Positions 7,299-15,111 of a DNA stretch of 64,000 nt are shown one piece after another. A program made the position numbers and the translations under genes. Numbering within the stretch: the stretch's first letter is position 1; each line of letters begins with the position of its first letter. This DNA is from Clostridiales bacterium (GTDB lineage Bacteria > Bacillota > Clostridia > Oscillospirales > Oscillospiraceae): contig SFLE01000010.1 in assembly GCA_004553495.1 (NCBI GenBank), positions 1-64,000 on the forward strand, given 5' to 3'. The notes below the pieces were generated by a model that had not been told where the DNA came from, ran no database searches, and saw only the letters and a program-made list of their open reading frames with translations.

Positions 7299-8132
7299 AT
7301 GGCAAAAAAGCAGAAGAACAAGGCCGGCAAAAAGGCAGCCGAGGCTGTGCCGGAAAATGCCCTGCCGCAGAATATAGTGGCGATGGGCGAGCATATCGAG
7401 GAAAATAAGAATATTTACATATCCCAGCGCACCTATAAGGCGATCCACCGCTTTACCAAGGATAAAACCACCACGGAAAGCGGCGGCGTGCTCGTCGGAC
7501 GCGTTATCGAGGAGTTCGGGAAGACCAATATAATAATCAACGGCTTCATCGAGGGCAAGCACTGCGAGGCAACACCCACAACGCTCAAATTCACGCACGA
7601 GACCTGGGAGCAGATCCATGCGGATCTCCAGAAAAAGTACCCCGACGAGAAAATACTCGGTTGGATACACACGCATCCGGACTTCGGCATTTTCCTGTCC
7701 GAGTACGATAAGTTCATTCAATCGAATTTCTTTAACGGCGAGGATCAGATAGCCTATGTCATTGATCCGATACAGCACATAGAGGGATTTTATTTCTGGA
7801 TAAACGGCAATATCGAGCGGTGTAAGGGCTTTTATGTTTTCGACAAGACCGGCACCAAAATAACGGTAGCCGAGGAGCCGGAGCCCGAACCCGCGCCCGC
7901 CGGAGGCTCAACGCTGGGGCTCAAGATAGCCTGCGCGGTCATGGCAGTCGTAATGGCGGTTATGATGTTCATGCTGTTTACGCAGAAAGCGGCGATAGAC
8001 AGGCTTGAAAACACCGTTCAGCAGCAGCAAATGTACCTGAATATGATATTCGGTCAGCAGGTCGTTATCGAGCCCGAGCAGTCCGCGTCTCCCGATGCGA
8101 GTGCTGAGCCAACGCAGAATGTCGGAGGTTAA
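7299..8132 (+). CDS. JAB/JAMM metallo-isopeptidase, membrane anchored (first copy)
   Basis: The N-terminal two thirds are a JAB1/MPN domain with the complete JAMM signature: E60 (TESGGVLVG), then H124-T-H126-x7-S134-x2-D137. Such domains remove or process ubiquitin-like proteins and are regular partners of E1/E2 pairs in bacteria. After a Pro/Glu linker (residues about 190-202) comes a transmembrane helix (KIACAVMAVVMAVMMFMLF), a short coiled coil, and a Pro/Ser/Ala tail ending in NVGG. The catalytic domain should be cytoplasmic. The C-terminal Gly-Gly is noteworthy next to a Ubl system but lies on the far side of the membrane, so it is probably coincidence. It is 5 nt from both neighbours, and is clearly a paralogue of the JAMM protein encoded at 9064. 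Confidence 0.9.
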   Translation: MAKKQKNKAGKKAAEAVPENALPQNIVAMGEHIEENKNIYISQRTYKAIHRFTKDKTTTESGGVLVGRVIEEFGKTNIIINGFIEGKHCEATPTTLKFTHETWEQIHADLQKKYPDEKILGWIHTHPDFGIFLSEYDKFIQSNFFNGEDQIAYVIDPIQHIEGFYFWINGNIERCKGFYVFDKTGTKITVAEEPEPEPAPAGGSTLGLKIACAVMAVVMAVMMFMLFTQKAAIDRLENTVQQQQMYLNMIFGQQVVIEPEQSASPDASAEPTQNVGG

Positions 8133-8137
8133 TGTAA

Positions 8138-9043
8138 ATGGGAAACATGGATAGATACATGGGTAAGGTGTGCCCTTACTGCAAAACACCGTTTAAGGAA
8201 AACGACGATATAGTAATTTGCAGCGCGTGTGAAATGCCGCACCATAAGGAGTGCTGGATAGAGAACAAGGGCTGCACGACCTTCGGCTGCCTCGGAACGA
8301 TAAAGGCGGCGGATGCAGATCCCGCAGACGGCGAGACCGTTCTCTTACCGACCGAGGAGCCCTCCGTAAACCGCTTCTGCCCGCGCTGCGGAGCACCGAT
8401 AGCCGCCGGCAATGCTTTTTGCGGAAGCTGCGGTTCACCGGCATCTCCCTCCGCACCGGTACCCGTACCGCAGCCTCAGCAGACGGCGTATCAGCCGGTA
8501 TATCAGCAGATACCGCCTCAGCAGACGCAGTATCAGCAGAACACCTATTCGTACACTGCCGGACAGCAGCAGTCACAGTATCAGCAGCCGGTCACGCAGC
8601 CTCAGCAGCAGTATTACGGCGGCGGAGCATATACCGGCGGCGACAGAGAGCGGCTCATCGGCAATAATGCGCAGTATTATATGCAGAAATTCAGCCAGAT
8701 AAAGAGCCAGGGCAGCACCGTGAGCTGGAACTGGTGCGCGTTTCTGGTGTCGCCGTTCTGGATGCTTTACCGCAAGATGTATGGCTACGGCGCCGGACTT
8801 CTCGGCGCGGCGGTCCTGCTTGCGCTGTGCAACGCAGCATTAATTATGATAGTGCCCTACATCCTCATCGGTATGTTCGGCAACTATCTGTATATGCAGC
8901 AGATAGAAAAGCACGAAAATCAGCTGAGAATGCTTGCAGAGCCGGAAAAAACGCAGTATATACAAACAAACGGCTCGACCAGCACCAATGCCGTCGTTAT
9001 AGGCGTTGTCGTATATATTTTTGTTTGTATCATAATCCTGTGA
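8138..9043 (+). CDS. Prokaryotic RING-like and zinc-ribbon membrane protein (DUF2628-like)
   Basis: Residues 12-51 have the spacing of a prokaryotic RING finger: C12-x2-C15, C28-x2-C31, H36-x2-C39, C46 and C51, with a Trp after C39. A zinc ribbon follows (C81, C84, C95, C98), then a Gln/Tyr/Pro-rich low-complexity stretch (about 105-160). The DUF2628-like membrane domain begins VSWNWCAFLVSPFWMLYRK and has two or more helices, and there is a final C-terminal helix. RING domains in ubiquitin systems recruit E2 enzymes, so this is the best candidate for an E3-like subunit here. That role is inference; DUF2628 proteins with only zinc ribbons are common elsewhere. The motif GETVLLPTEE between the two zinc modules resembles the Thr-Val motifs in the E2 linker. 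Confidence 0.82.
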   Translation: MGNMDRYMGKVCPYCKTPFKENDDIVICSACEMPHHKECWIENKGCTTFGCLGTIKAADADPADGETVLLPTEEPSVNRFCPRCGAPIAAGNAFCGSCGSPASPSAPVPVPQPQQTAYQPVYQQIPPQQTQYQQNTYSYTAGQQQSQYQQPVTQPQQQYYGGGAYTGGDRERLIGNNAQYYMQKFSQIKSQGSTVSWNWCAFLVSPFWMLYRKMYGYGAGLLGAAVLLALCNAALIMIVPYILIGMFGNYLYMQQIEKHENQLRMLAEPEKTQYIQTNGSTSTNAVVIGVVVYIFVCIIIL

Positions 9044-9063
9044 GTGCTGCGGAGGTAGACTGA

Positions 9064-10044
9064 ATGGATGATTTTGAGATAGAGCTTTTAGATGCCGATG
9101 AAGGCGAAAACTCCGCGGCGCAGCTTCCGACGAATTTCATAACTGTTGGGGAAGTGAGCCCCGACGATGTCAAGGTCTATATAAAGCAGGATGTTTACAA
9201 GGCACTTGAGAAGTATGCCAGAGCCGATGTCGAGCACGAGCGCGGCACGATAATCCTCGGCGAGTACTGCGAGGCGCTGGGCGCGATAAATGTCATGATC
9301 TCGAACTATATCGAGGCAAAATACACCGATGCCTCTGCGTCTACGCTCACCTTCACCCATGAGACATGGGACTATGTGCATAAGCAGCAGGACGAGCTAT
9401 ATTCCGATAAAAAGATCGTGGGCTGGCAGCACACACACCCGAGCTACGGCATTTTCCTTTCAAATTACGACCTGTTTATTCAGGAAAACTTCTTTGACCT
9501 GCCGTTTCAGGTGGCGTATGTCATAGACCCAGTGCAGGATCTGCGCGGTTTTTTCCAGTGGAAAAACGGCAAGATCGAAAAGCTCAAGGGCTTTTACATC
9601 TATGACGAGGTCGGAAAGCCCATAAAAATAGAGAAAAAGCGCGTTAAAAAGGCTGAGGATAAGCCCAAGAGCTCGAGAACTGCGGTGACCGTTCTTTCGG
9701 TCATAACGGCTGCGTCGCTTATCTGCACCGGCGTTATGCTCGTTAAATATAACCGCCAGCTACGTGCTCAGAATGCGCTTGAGGACAGGCTTCAGGCGCA
9801 GGAGGAGACAATAAACCGGCAGGACGATACGATAAAGGAGCTCGACAACAAATATAACGAGCTGCTTGAGGAGTCGAGCTATGAAACGCACACCGTGAAA
9901 TACGGTGAAACGCTCGCCGGCATATGCCAAAAGTACGGCGTCGATTACAGGGAAAACGAAGCCGAGATACTCTCGCTCAACTCCATCTCCGACCCGAACC
10001 TCATCTATGTCGGACAGCAGATAAAAATACCCGTGAAGGACTAA
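9064..10044 (+). CDS. JAB/JAMM metallo-isopeptidase with coiled coil and LysM (second copy)
   Basis: The 326-residue protein opens with an acidic tail (DDFEIELLDADE). Its JAMM domain is intact: E59, H123-T-H125, S133 and D136. It shares long stretches with the JAMM encoded at 7299 (LTFTHETW, HTHP, YGIFLS, YVIDP), so the two arose by duplication. A transmembrane helix (TVLSVITAASLICTGVMLV) is followed by a coiled coil and a C-terminal LysM module (about 276-325, THTVKYGETLAGICQKYGV to LIYVGQQIKIPV). Predicted topology: peptidase in the cytoplasm, LysM bound to peptidoglycan. The last gene of the operon, it is followed 3 nt later by a terminator. A deubiquitinase-like enzyme fixed to the cell wall through the membrane is a striking architecture. 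Confidence 0.9.
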   Translation: MDDFEIELLDADEGENSAAQLPTNFITVGEVSPDDVKVYIKQDVYKALEKYARADVEHERGTIILGEYCEALGAINVMISNYIEAKYTDASASTLTFTHETWDYVHKQQDELYSDKKIVGWQHTHPSYGIFLSNYDLFIQENFFDLPFQVAYVIDPVQDLRGFFQWKNGKIEKLKGFYIYDEVGKPIKIEKKRVKKAEDKPKSSRTAVTVLSVITAASLICTGVMLVKYNRQLRAQNALEDRLQAQEETINRQDDTIKELDNKYNELLEESSYETHTVKYGETLAGICQKYGVDYRENEAEILSLNSISDPNLIYVGQQIKIPVKD

Positions 10045-10047
10045 AAC

Positions 10048-10077
10048 AAAAGCCTCCGATACCGGAGGCTTTTGTGC
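10048..10077 (+). terminator. Terminator of the ubiquitin-like operon
   Basis: AAAAGCCTCCG (10048-10058) pairs with CGGAGGCTTTT (10063-10073) around a 4-nt loop, with T residues downstream. It lies directly after the second JAMM gene and closes the 9.8-kb transcription unit. Confidence 0.9.
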
Positions 10078-10087
10078 TTTAAGATAC

Positions 10088-10115
10088 TTGAAAAAAGTAT
10101 CGGCAGTGGTATAAT
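10088..10115 (+). promoter_or_regulatory. Promoter for the 114-residue membrane protein gene
   Basis: TTGAAA (10088-10093), 16-bp spacer, TATAAT (10110-10115). It separates the following gene from the operon upstream. Confidence 0.75.
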
Positions 10116-10146
10116 AAGGGCAAATAAACCGTTCGGGGGTAGTGCT

Positions 10147-10491
10147 ATGAAAAAGAAAGTCATTGCAAAATACGATGTTATCGCCGAAAAAAAGCAGCCA
10201 GAGGAGGTAACGGCGCTGGAGCTGCTTCAGTCCGGAAAGTTAAATAAGCGTGCCGTTATTCAAGTCATGCGCAAGGTCGATCTCAAAAAGGTCGGTATAG
10301 TCGCCGGCGGAGCCGCCGTCGTTATGAGCGCGGTGAGCCTTACAGGAAAGTATTCCTTCTACAAGGGCATAGTTTCGAGCGAATTAAAGCGCCAGCTTGC
10401 GCCGATGAACAAAAAGCTCGATGAGCTGAAAGCCCAGAACGAGGCATTGAAAAAAGAGCTTGACGAGATAAAGGCTCAGAACGAAGAATAA
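10147..10491 (+). CDS. Small membrane protein with coiled coil, function unknown
   Basis: A 114-residue protein starting at the ATG at 10147, preceded by CGGGGGTAG; an upstream extension would begin inside the previous terminator and is unlikely. Residues about 48-68 (VGIVAGGAAVVMSAVSLTG) form one transmembrane helix, and the last 35 residues are a Lys/Glu-rich coiled coil with the repeated phrase ELKAQNE/EIKAQNE. It has its own promoter and terminator, so it is a single-gene unit. I do not recognise a family. It may or may not be linked to the ubiquitin-like operon just upstream. Confidence 0.75.
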   Translation: MKKKVIAKYDVIAEKKQPEEVTALELLQSGKLNKRAVIQVMRKVDLKKVGIVAGGAAVVMSAVSLTGKYSFYKGIVSSELKRQLAPMNKKLDELKAQNEALKKELDEIKAQNEE

Positions 10492-10525
10492 AAAAATTCC
10501 CCTCACATAAGGGGAATTTTTTTAT
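10491..10525. terminator. Bidirectional terminator
   Basis: AAAAAATTCCCCT and AGGGGAATTTTTTT form a hairpin with T or A tracts on both sides. It serves the + strand small gene and the - strand permease gene, which ends at 10522. Confidence 0.88.
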
Positions 10526-11655
10526 TGATTTGATTTGCTGAGCGGAATCCCGTTCACGGCGTTTCGAGCGAGGACATACAGCACCGAGCACAGCGGAACG
10601 CTTATGAGCATTCCGATAACGCCCATGGCGTTGCCGCCGATGGTGACTGCCACCAGCACCCATATGCCCGGCAGACCGACGGATTTGCCGACGACCTTGG
10701 GGTAGATGAGGTTGCCCTCGAACTGCTGCAGAACGATGATGAAGATGATAAACCACAGCGCCTGAATGGGCTTTACGAGCAGGATGAGGAAAGCGCCTAT
10801 CGCAGTTCCTATGAACGCGCCGAACACGGGTATAAGCGCCGTGAAGCCGACAAGAACTGATATTGCCGGAGCATACGGCATCCGGAATATTGCCATGCCT
10901 ATGAAGCACAGGATGCCGATTATGACAGCCTCAGTGAGCTGCCCGGTGATGAAATTCGTGAAGGTCCGGTTCACGAGGTCGAGCAGATCGAGGAATTTCT
11001 GCATTTTCTCGGGCTTCATGACCCTTGCAAGCACCTTTTTCGACTGGCGCTTGAGCGTTTCCTTCTGCGCGAGGACATAGATGGAAAACGCCAGCGCGAG
11101 AACGAAGTTTATAACGGCGGTGACTATGGATGCCGTTGCAGAAATGGTAGTGTTGAACACTGCTGTGCCGCCGTCCTTGAGTATCTGCATGAGCTTATCT
11201 GCGTTGAAGCTGAACTCCGGAAGCTGGATGCTGTAACGGTTCAGGAACGCCGCCAGCGAATCCCACCAGCTCTCGATCTCGGTCACATACGAGGGCACCA
11301 TGCTCACGAGCGAGGATACGGAAGCGCTCAGCTCCGGCATGATGATGAGGACTACCGCGAGGATTATACCGATGACAAGAAGAATGCTCAGAAGCAGGCA
11401 GATAGGTCTTTTAAGCTTCTGCACCCACTGACCCTTGCACCGGCTCAGAAGCTTCATCCACATCTTTTCGACCGGACGCAGCAGCACATTCACGATGTAG
11501 GCTATGCACAGTCCGATAACGAACGGTGAGATGAGCGAATACAGATCGCCGAGGTATTTAAGCAGCAGCTTGTGATTGTAAAGTCCCCATATCAGCAGGA
11601 CTGTGAATGTTATTATAAGCAGTATGCGCTTAACGGTTTTCTTACTGAGCTCCAT
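10522..11655 (-). CDS. AI-2E family transporter (YdiK/PerM-like permease)
   Basis: A 377-residue integral membrane protein with the layout of this family: two N-terminal helices (LLIITFTVLLIWGLY, YSLISPFVIGLCIAYIVNVLL), a third helix, a soluble amphipathic part (about 95-150), then a block of C-terminal helices containing VLVGFTALIPVFGAFIGTAIGA, the conserved family signature with the PxxG turn. GGAGG precedes the ATG. Family members include exporters of autoinducer-2 and Na+/H+ antiporters, so the substrate cannot be named. It is followed on the same strand 27 nt upstream by glutamine synthetase, but the two functions are not obviously connected. Confidence 0.88.
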   Translation of the reverse strand: MELSKKTVKRILLIITFTVLLIWGLYNHKLLLKYLGDLYSLISPFVIGLCIAYIVNVLLRPVEKMWMKLLSRCKGQWVQKLKRPICLLLSILLVIGIILAVVLIIMPELSASVSSLVSMVPSYVTEIESWWDSLAAFLNRYSIQLPEFSFNADKLMQILKDGGTAVFNTTISATASIVTAVINFVLALAFSIYVLAQKETLKRQSKKVLARVMKPEKMQKFLDLLDLVNRTFTNFITGQLTEAVIIGILCFIGMAIFRMPYAPAISVLVGFTALIPVFGAFIGTAIGAFLILLVKPIQALWFIIFIIVLQQFEGNLIYPKVVGKSVGLPGIWVLVAVTIGGNAMGVIGMLISVPLCSVLYVLARNAVNGIPLSKSNQ

Positions 11656-11682
11656 GCGAGACCTCCATAAGTTATCTTGAAG

Positions 11683-13770
11683 TTATCTTACGCTGAACAG
11701 AATGTCGCCGTAGGTCGGGAAAGGCCACAGCTCGGCTGATGTGTTCGTTTCAAGCTCATCTACCGTTTTTCTGAGCTGCTCCATGGCGGGGAGCACCTTG
11801 TCGCGGAAAACGGCGGCTCTGGTGTAATTTTCGGAAAACTCGTCGGCATTTTCGGCTGCCTCCGCGAGTGCATTCACTCCGGCGACGGTGTCGCTTATAA
11901 GCGAACTCAGTTTCTTGCACTGCGAAGCTTCAAAGCTTGCGTCCGCGCCGAGCTGAGCCTTTGCCAGCGCCGTGTCGCAAAGCTGCTTTGAGTAAGCGCT
12001 CACGGCGGGGAGGATCTCCTTCCACACCATCTCTCGCATGGTCAGCGCCTCTATGCGGATGACCTTGCAGTAGTTATCCAGCTTCATTTTATAACGCGCC
12101 GCGAGCTCTATCTCGGAATACACGCGGTGGCGCGCGAAGAGATCGACATTCTTTATATCGAGGTAATACGGAACGCAGTCTACCGTTGTGCGGAAGTTTT
12201 TGAGTCCGCGGTTCGCAGCTTCTCTGATCCATTCATCGCCGTAGCCGTTGCCGTTAAATATAATGCGCTTGTGTTTTTTGATAACGCTTTTTATAAGCTC
12301 GTGCAGGCTTGATTCAAAATTATCCGCTGTCTCAAGAAAGTCGGCGTATTTGCGCAGCGACTCGGCAACGGCGGTGTTGAGAACGACATTCGCGCCCGAA
12401 ATGGATGCAGAGGAGCCGAGCATGCGGAACTCAAACTTGTTGCCGGTGAATGCAAAGGGCGAGGTGCGGTTGCGGTCGGTGGTATCGCGCGCAAACTTCG
12501 GCAGAACATGAACGCCGACCTTTATCTGCTCCTTTTCCTTGCCGCCGTAGGGCGTGTCATTTTCTATTGCTTCGAGTATCTCCTCAAGCTCCTCGCCGAG
12601 GAACACCGAGATGATCGCCGGAGGCGCTTCCGCAGCGCCGAGACGGTGATCGTTCGCCGCGCTTGCAACAGAGATGCGCAGCATATCCTGATAATCGTCC
12701 ACCGCCTGCAAAACCGCGCACAGCATCAGCAGGAACTGGGCGTTCTCATACGGAGTTTCGCCCGGCTCGAGCAGGTTTAAACCCGTGTCGGTGGTCATGG
12801 ACCAGTTGTTGTGCTTGCCCGAGCCGTTAACGCCGGCAAAGGGCTTTTCATGCAGCAGACACACCATGTCGTACTTGCGGGCAAGCTTTTGCATGAGCTC
12901 CATGGTTATCTGATTGTGGTCGGCTGCGATGTTTGTGGTCGTATAAATGGGCGCAAGCTCGTGCTGAGCGGGAGCGACCTCGTTGTGCTCCGTTTTCGCG
13001 AGAACACCGAGCTTCCACAGCTCCTCGTCAAGCTCCGCCATGAACGCGGCGACGCGGGGCTTTATTGTGCCGTAGTAATGATCGTCAAGCTCCTGACCCT
13101 TGGGCGGCATGGCGCCGAAAAGCGTTCTGCCGGTGTACATGAGGTCGCGGCGCTTTTCGTAAACGCTCTTGTCTATGAGAAAATACTCCTGCTCGGGACC
13201 CACGGTCGTCTTTACGGAGGTGACATCGGTGTTGCCGAACAGCCTGAGAACGCGCAGCCCCTGACGGTTCAGCGCCTCCATGGAGCGCAGCAGGGGCGTT
13301 TTCTTGTCCAGCGCCTCGCCGCCGTATGAGCAGAATGCGGTCGGTATGCAGAGAACGCCGTCCTTTATAAACGCATATGATGTGGGGTCCCACGCGGTGT
13401 AGCCGCGAGCCTCAAATGTGGCTCTCAGACCGCCGGTGGGGAAGCTCGAGGCATCCGGCTCGCCCTGTATGAGCTCCTTGCCTGAAAATTCCATAATAAT
13501 TCTGCCGTTATCTGCCGGGGAGATAAAGCTGTCGTGCTTTTCGGCGGTTATGCCGGTCATGGGCTGGAACCAGTGCGTAAAATGCGTTGCGCCCTTTTCG
13601 ATAGCCCAATCCTTCATCGCATTTGCAACGACCTCGGCAGTTTCCCTGTCGAGCCTTTCGCCGAGCTTTATCGAGCGTTGGACCTGCTTGTATGCCTGCT
13701 TGGGGAGGCGCGCCTGCATAACGCAGTCGTTAAACACCATTGAGCCGAACATTTCGATAACATTACTCAT
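11683..13770 (-). CDS. glnN: Glutamine synthetase type III
   Basis: 695 residues, the usual length of the GSIII (GlnN) family. It makes glutamine from glutamate, ammonia and ATP. The N-terminus (MFGSMVFNDCVMQARLPK) and the signatures TGGLRATFEARGYTAWD, VGPEQEYFLID, KTEHNEVAPAQHELAP and GSGKHNNWSM are all diagnostic; the last two contain the metal- and glutamate-binding residues. AAGGTGG lies 10 nt before the ATG. No GlnR or PII gene is adjacent. GSIII is typical of anaerobic gut Firmicutes and Bacteroidetes. Confidence 0.97.
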   Translation of the reverse strand: MSNVIEMFGSMVFNDCVMQARLPKQAYKQVQRSIKLGERLDRETAEVVANAMKDWAIEKGATHFTHWFQPMTGITAEKHDSFISPADNGRIIMEFSGKELIQGEPDASSFPTGGLRATFEARGYTAWDPTSYAFIKDGVLCIPTAFCSYGGEALDKKTPLLRSMEALNRQGLRVLRLFGNTDVTSVKTTVGPEQEYFLIDKSVYEKRRDLMYTGRTLFGAMPPKGQELDDHYYGTIKPRVAAFMAELDEELWKLGVLAKTEHNEVAPAQHELAPIYTTTNIAADHNQITMELMQKLARKYDMVCLLHEKPFAGVNGSGKHNNWSMTTDTGLNLLEPGETPYENAQFLLMLCAVLQAVDDYQDMLRISVASAANDHRLGAAEAPPAIISVFLGEELEEILEAIENDTPYGGKEKEQIKVGVHVLPKFARDTTDRNRTSPFAFTGNKFEFRMLGSSASISGANVVLNTAVAESLRKYADFLETADNFESSLHELIKSVIKKHKRIIFNGNGYGDEWIREAANRGLKNFRTTVDCVPYYLDIKNVDLFARHRVYSEIELAARYKMKLDNYCKVIRIEALTMREMVWKEILPAVSAYSKQLCDTALAKAQLGADASFEASQCKKLSSLISDTVAGVNALAEAAENADEFSENYTRAAVFRDKVLPAMEQLRKTVDELETNTSAELWPFPTYGDILFSVR

Positions 13771-13880
13771 TTCAGATCCACCTTTCGCCCGAGACCGGCG
13801 CTGCGGCCTATCGGGGGGTTAATGGAAAAATTATATTCCAACACACTCATTTTTGTCAACGATTAAAAAAGGTAAAGCGG

Positions 13881-14009
13881 TTGACAAACCATACTTGTAT
13901 GTGTATACTGACTGTGCTAATGCAAATCATACAGTTTAACGGTGAAAAACCGTACATTGGTTTAGATTTTGTCAAACTGCTTTACCGCTTACAAGCGGTG
14001 TGATATAAT
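13881..14009 (+). promoter_or_regulatory. Two tandem promoters upstream of the flippase gene
   Basis: In the 294-bp gap between glnN and the next gene, TTGACA (13881-13886) with a 17-bp spacer to TATACT (13904-13909) is near consensus. TTTACC (13981-13986) with 17 bp to TATAAT (14004-14009) is a second candidate. Short hairpins (ACGGTGAAAAACCGT, CCGCTTACAAGCGG) lie between. I see no riboswitch I can name. Confidence 0.6.
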
Positions 14010-14064
14010 CAAAAGTTGTGTGGGAAATATAAGAATGGAGCGGGCTGCCGCACATTTGTGATCA

Positions 14065-15111
14065 ATGAAGAGTAGTGTTAAAAACAATCTGCTGTGGATA
14101 TTGCTTCTGGCGGCAATATCCGCAATAACCGTCAAGGTAGTAACATCGTGCTCAAAGGGCTTTTCGTGGCATCGCTTTGAGCATTTTCTTGACGGGGCGG
14201 ACCCGATGTGGATAGTGCTTGCTGCACTGTGCGCGTTCGGATTTGTCTATTTTGAGGGACTGGGACTTCAGTGCACCTGCCGCTTTTTCGGACATCCGTT
14301 CTCAGCCGGAAAGGGGATACTTTTCTCGGCGACGGATATTTTCTTCTCAGCCATAACCCCCTCAGCCACCGGCGGACAGCCTGCGGCGCTCATATTCATG
14401 ATGCGCCACGGTACCCCAGCGGCGGTGTCTGCCATTGCGCTGCTGTTAAACCTCGTTATGTATACGGTATCGATACTGCTCATAAGCGCAGTGTGCTGCG
14501 TCGTTTACCCCGGTATACTCCTGAGGATGAGCATTGCGCCGAAGATATTCATTGCGTTTGGCGTTGTCGTTCAGGTGATATTCATATTTGTATTCATCAT
14601 GTGCATCTTTAACGATGCGCTCATCCTCAGCGTCTGCCGCTGGGGACTGCGGCTTTTGTGCAAGCTGAGGATAGTCAAGGACTATGACGAGCAGTATAAA
14701 AAGCTGTTGGACATGATAAAGCAGTACAAGGAGTGCGGCGTTCTGCTCAGAAAGGAAACGGGACTGCTCATAAAGGTGTTTCTATGCAACATGGCGCAGC
14801 GCCTGTCGGTCATCCTCGTTTCGGTGTGCGTGTTCCTTGCGGTAGGCGGCGCACCTGCGGAGGCATTCAAGGCGTTCTCGGTGCAGACCTTTGCCGTTCT
14901 CGGCTCGAATGCAGTGCCGGTGCCCGGAGCTGTCGGCGTTGCCGATTACATTCTGCTCAGCGGCTTCGGTCAGCTCGTGCGCGACCCTGTCAGCATCGAG
15001 CTTTTAAGCCGCGGGATAAGCTTTTATGCGACCATACTTTGCTGCGGCGTTCTGATGCTCGCGGTACTTATAATAAGAAAGATAAAAAACGGTGGGAAAA
15101 ATGACATCTAA
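14065..15111 (+). CDS. Flippase-like / lysylphosphatidylglycerol synthase TM-region protein (YbhN family)
   Basis: A 348-residue membrane protein with about eight helices. Family marks are FEGLGLQCTCRFFG, the loop SAITPSATGGQPAAL (the conserved TPxxxGG motif) and VPVPGAVGVADYIL near the end, typical of the UPF0104/LPG_synthase_TM family. It lacks the lysyl-transferase domain of MprF, so it resembles the stand-alone flippase-like proteins, thought to move or handle lipids. It overlaps the phosphatidylserine decarboxylase gene by 11 nt, which supports a role in membrane-lipid metabolism. The RBS before the ATG is weak. Confidence 0.85.
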   Translation: MKSSVKNNLLWILLLAAISAITVKVVTSCSKGFSWHRFEHFLDGADPMWIVLAALCAFGFVYFEGLGLQCTCRFFGHPFSAGKGILFSATDIFFSAITPSATGGQPAALIFMMRHGTPAAVSAIALLLNLVMYTVSILLISAVCCVVYPGILLRMSIAPKIFIAFGVVVQVIFIFVFIMCIFNDALILSVCRWGLRLLCKLRIVKDYDEQYKKLLDMIKQYKECGVLLRKETGLLIKVFLCNMAQRLSVILVSVCVFLAVGGAPAEAFKAFSVQTFAVLGSNAVPVPGAVGVADYILLSGFGQLVRDPVSIELLSRGISFYATILCCGVLMLAVLIIRKIKNGGKNDI

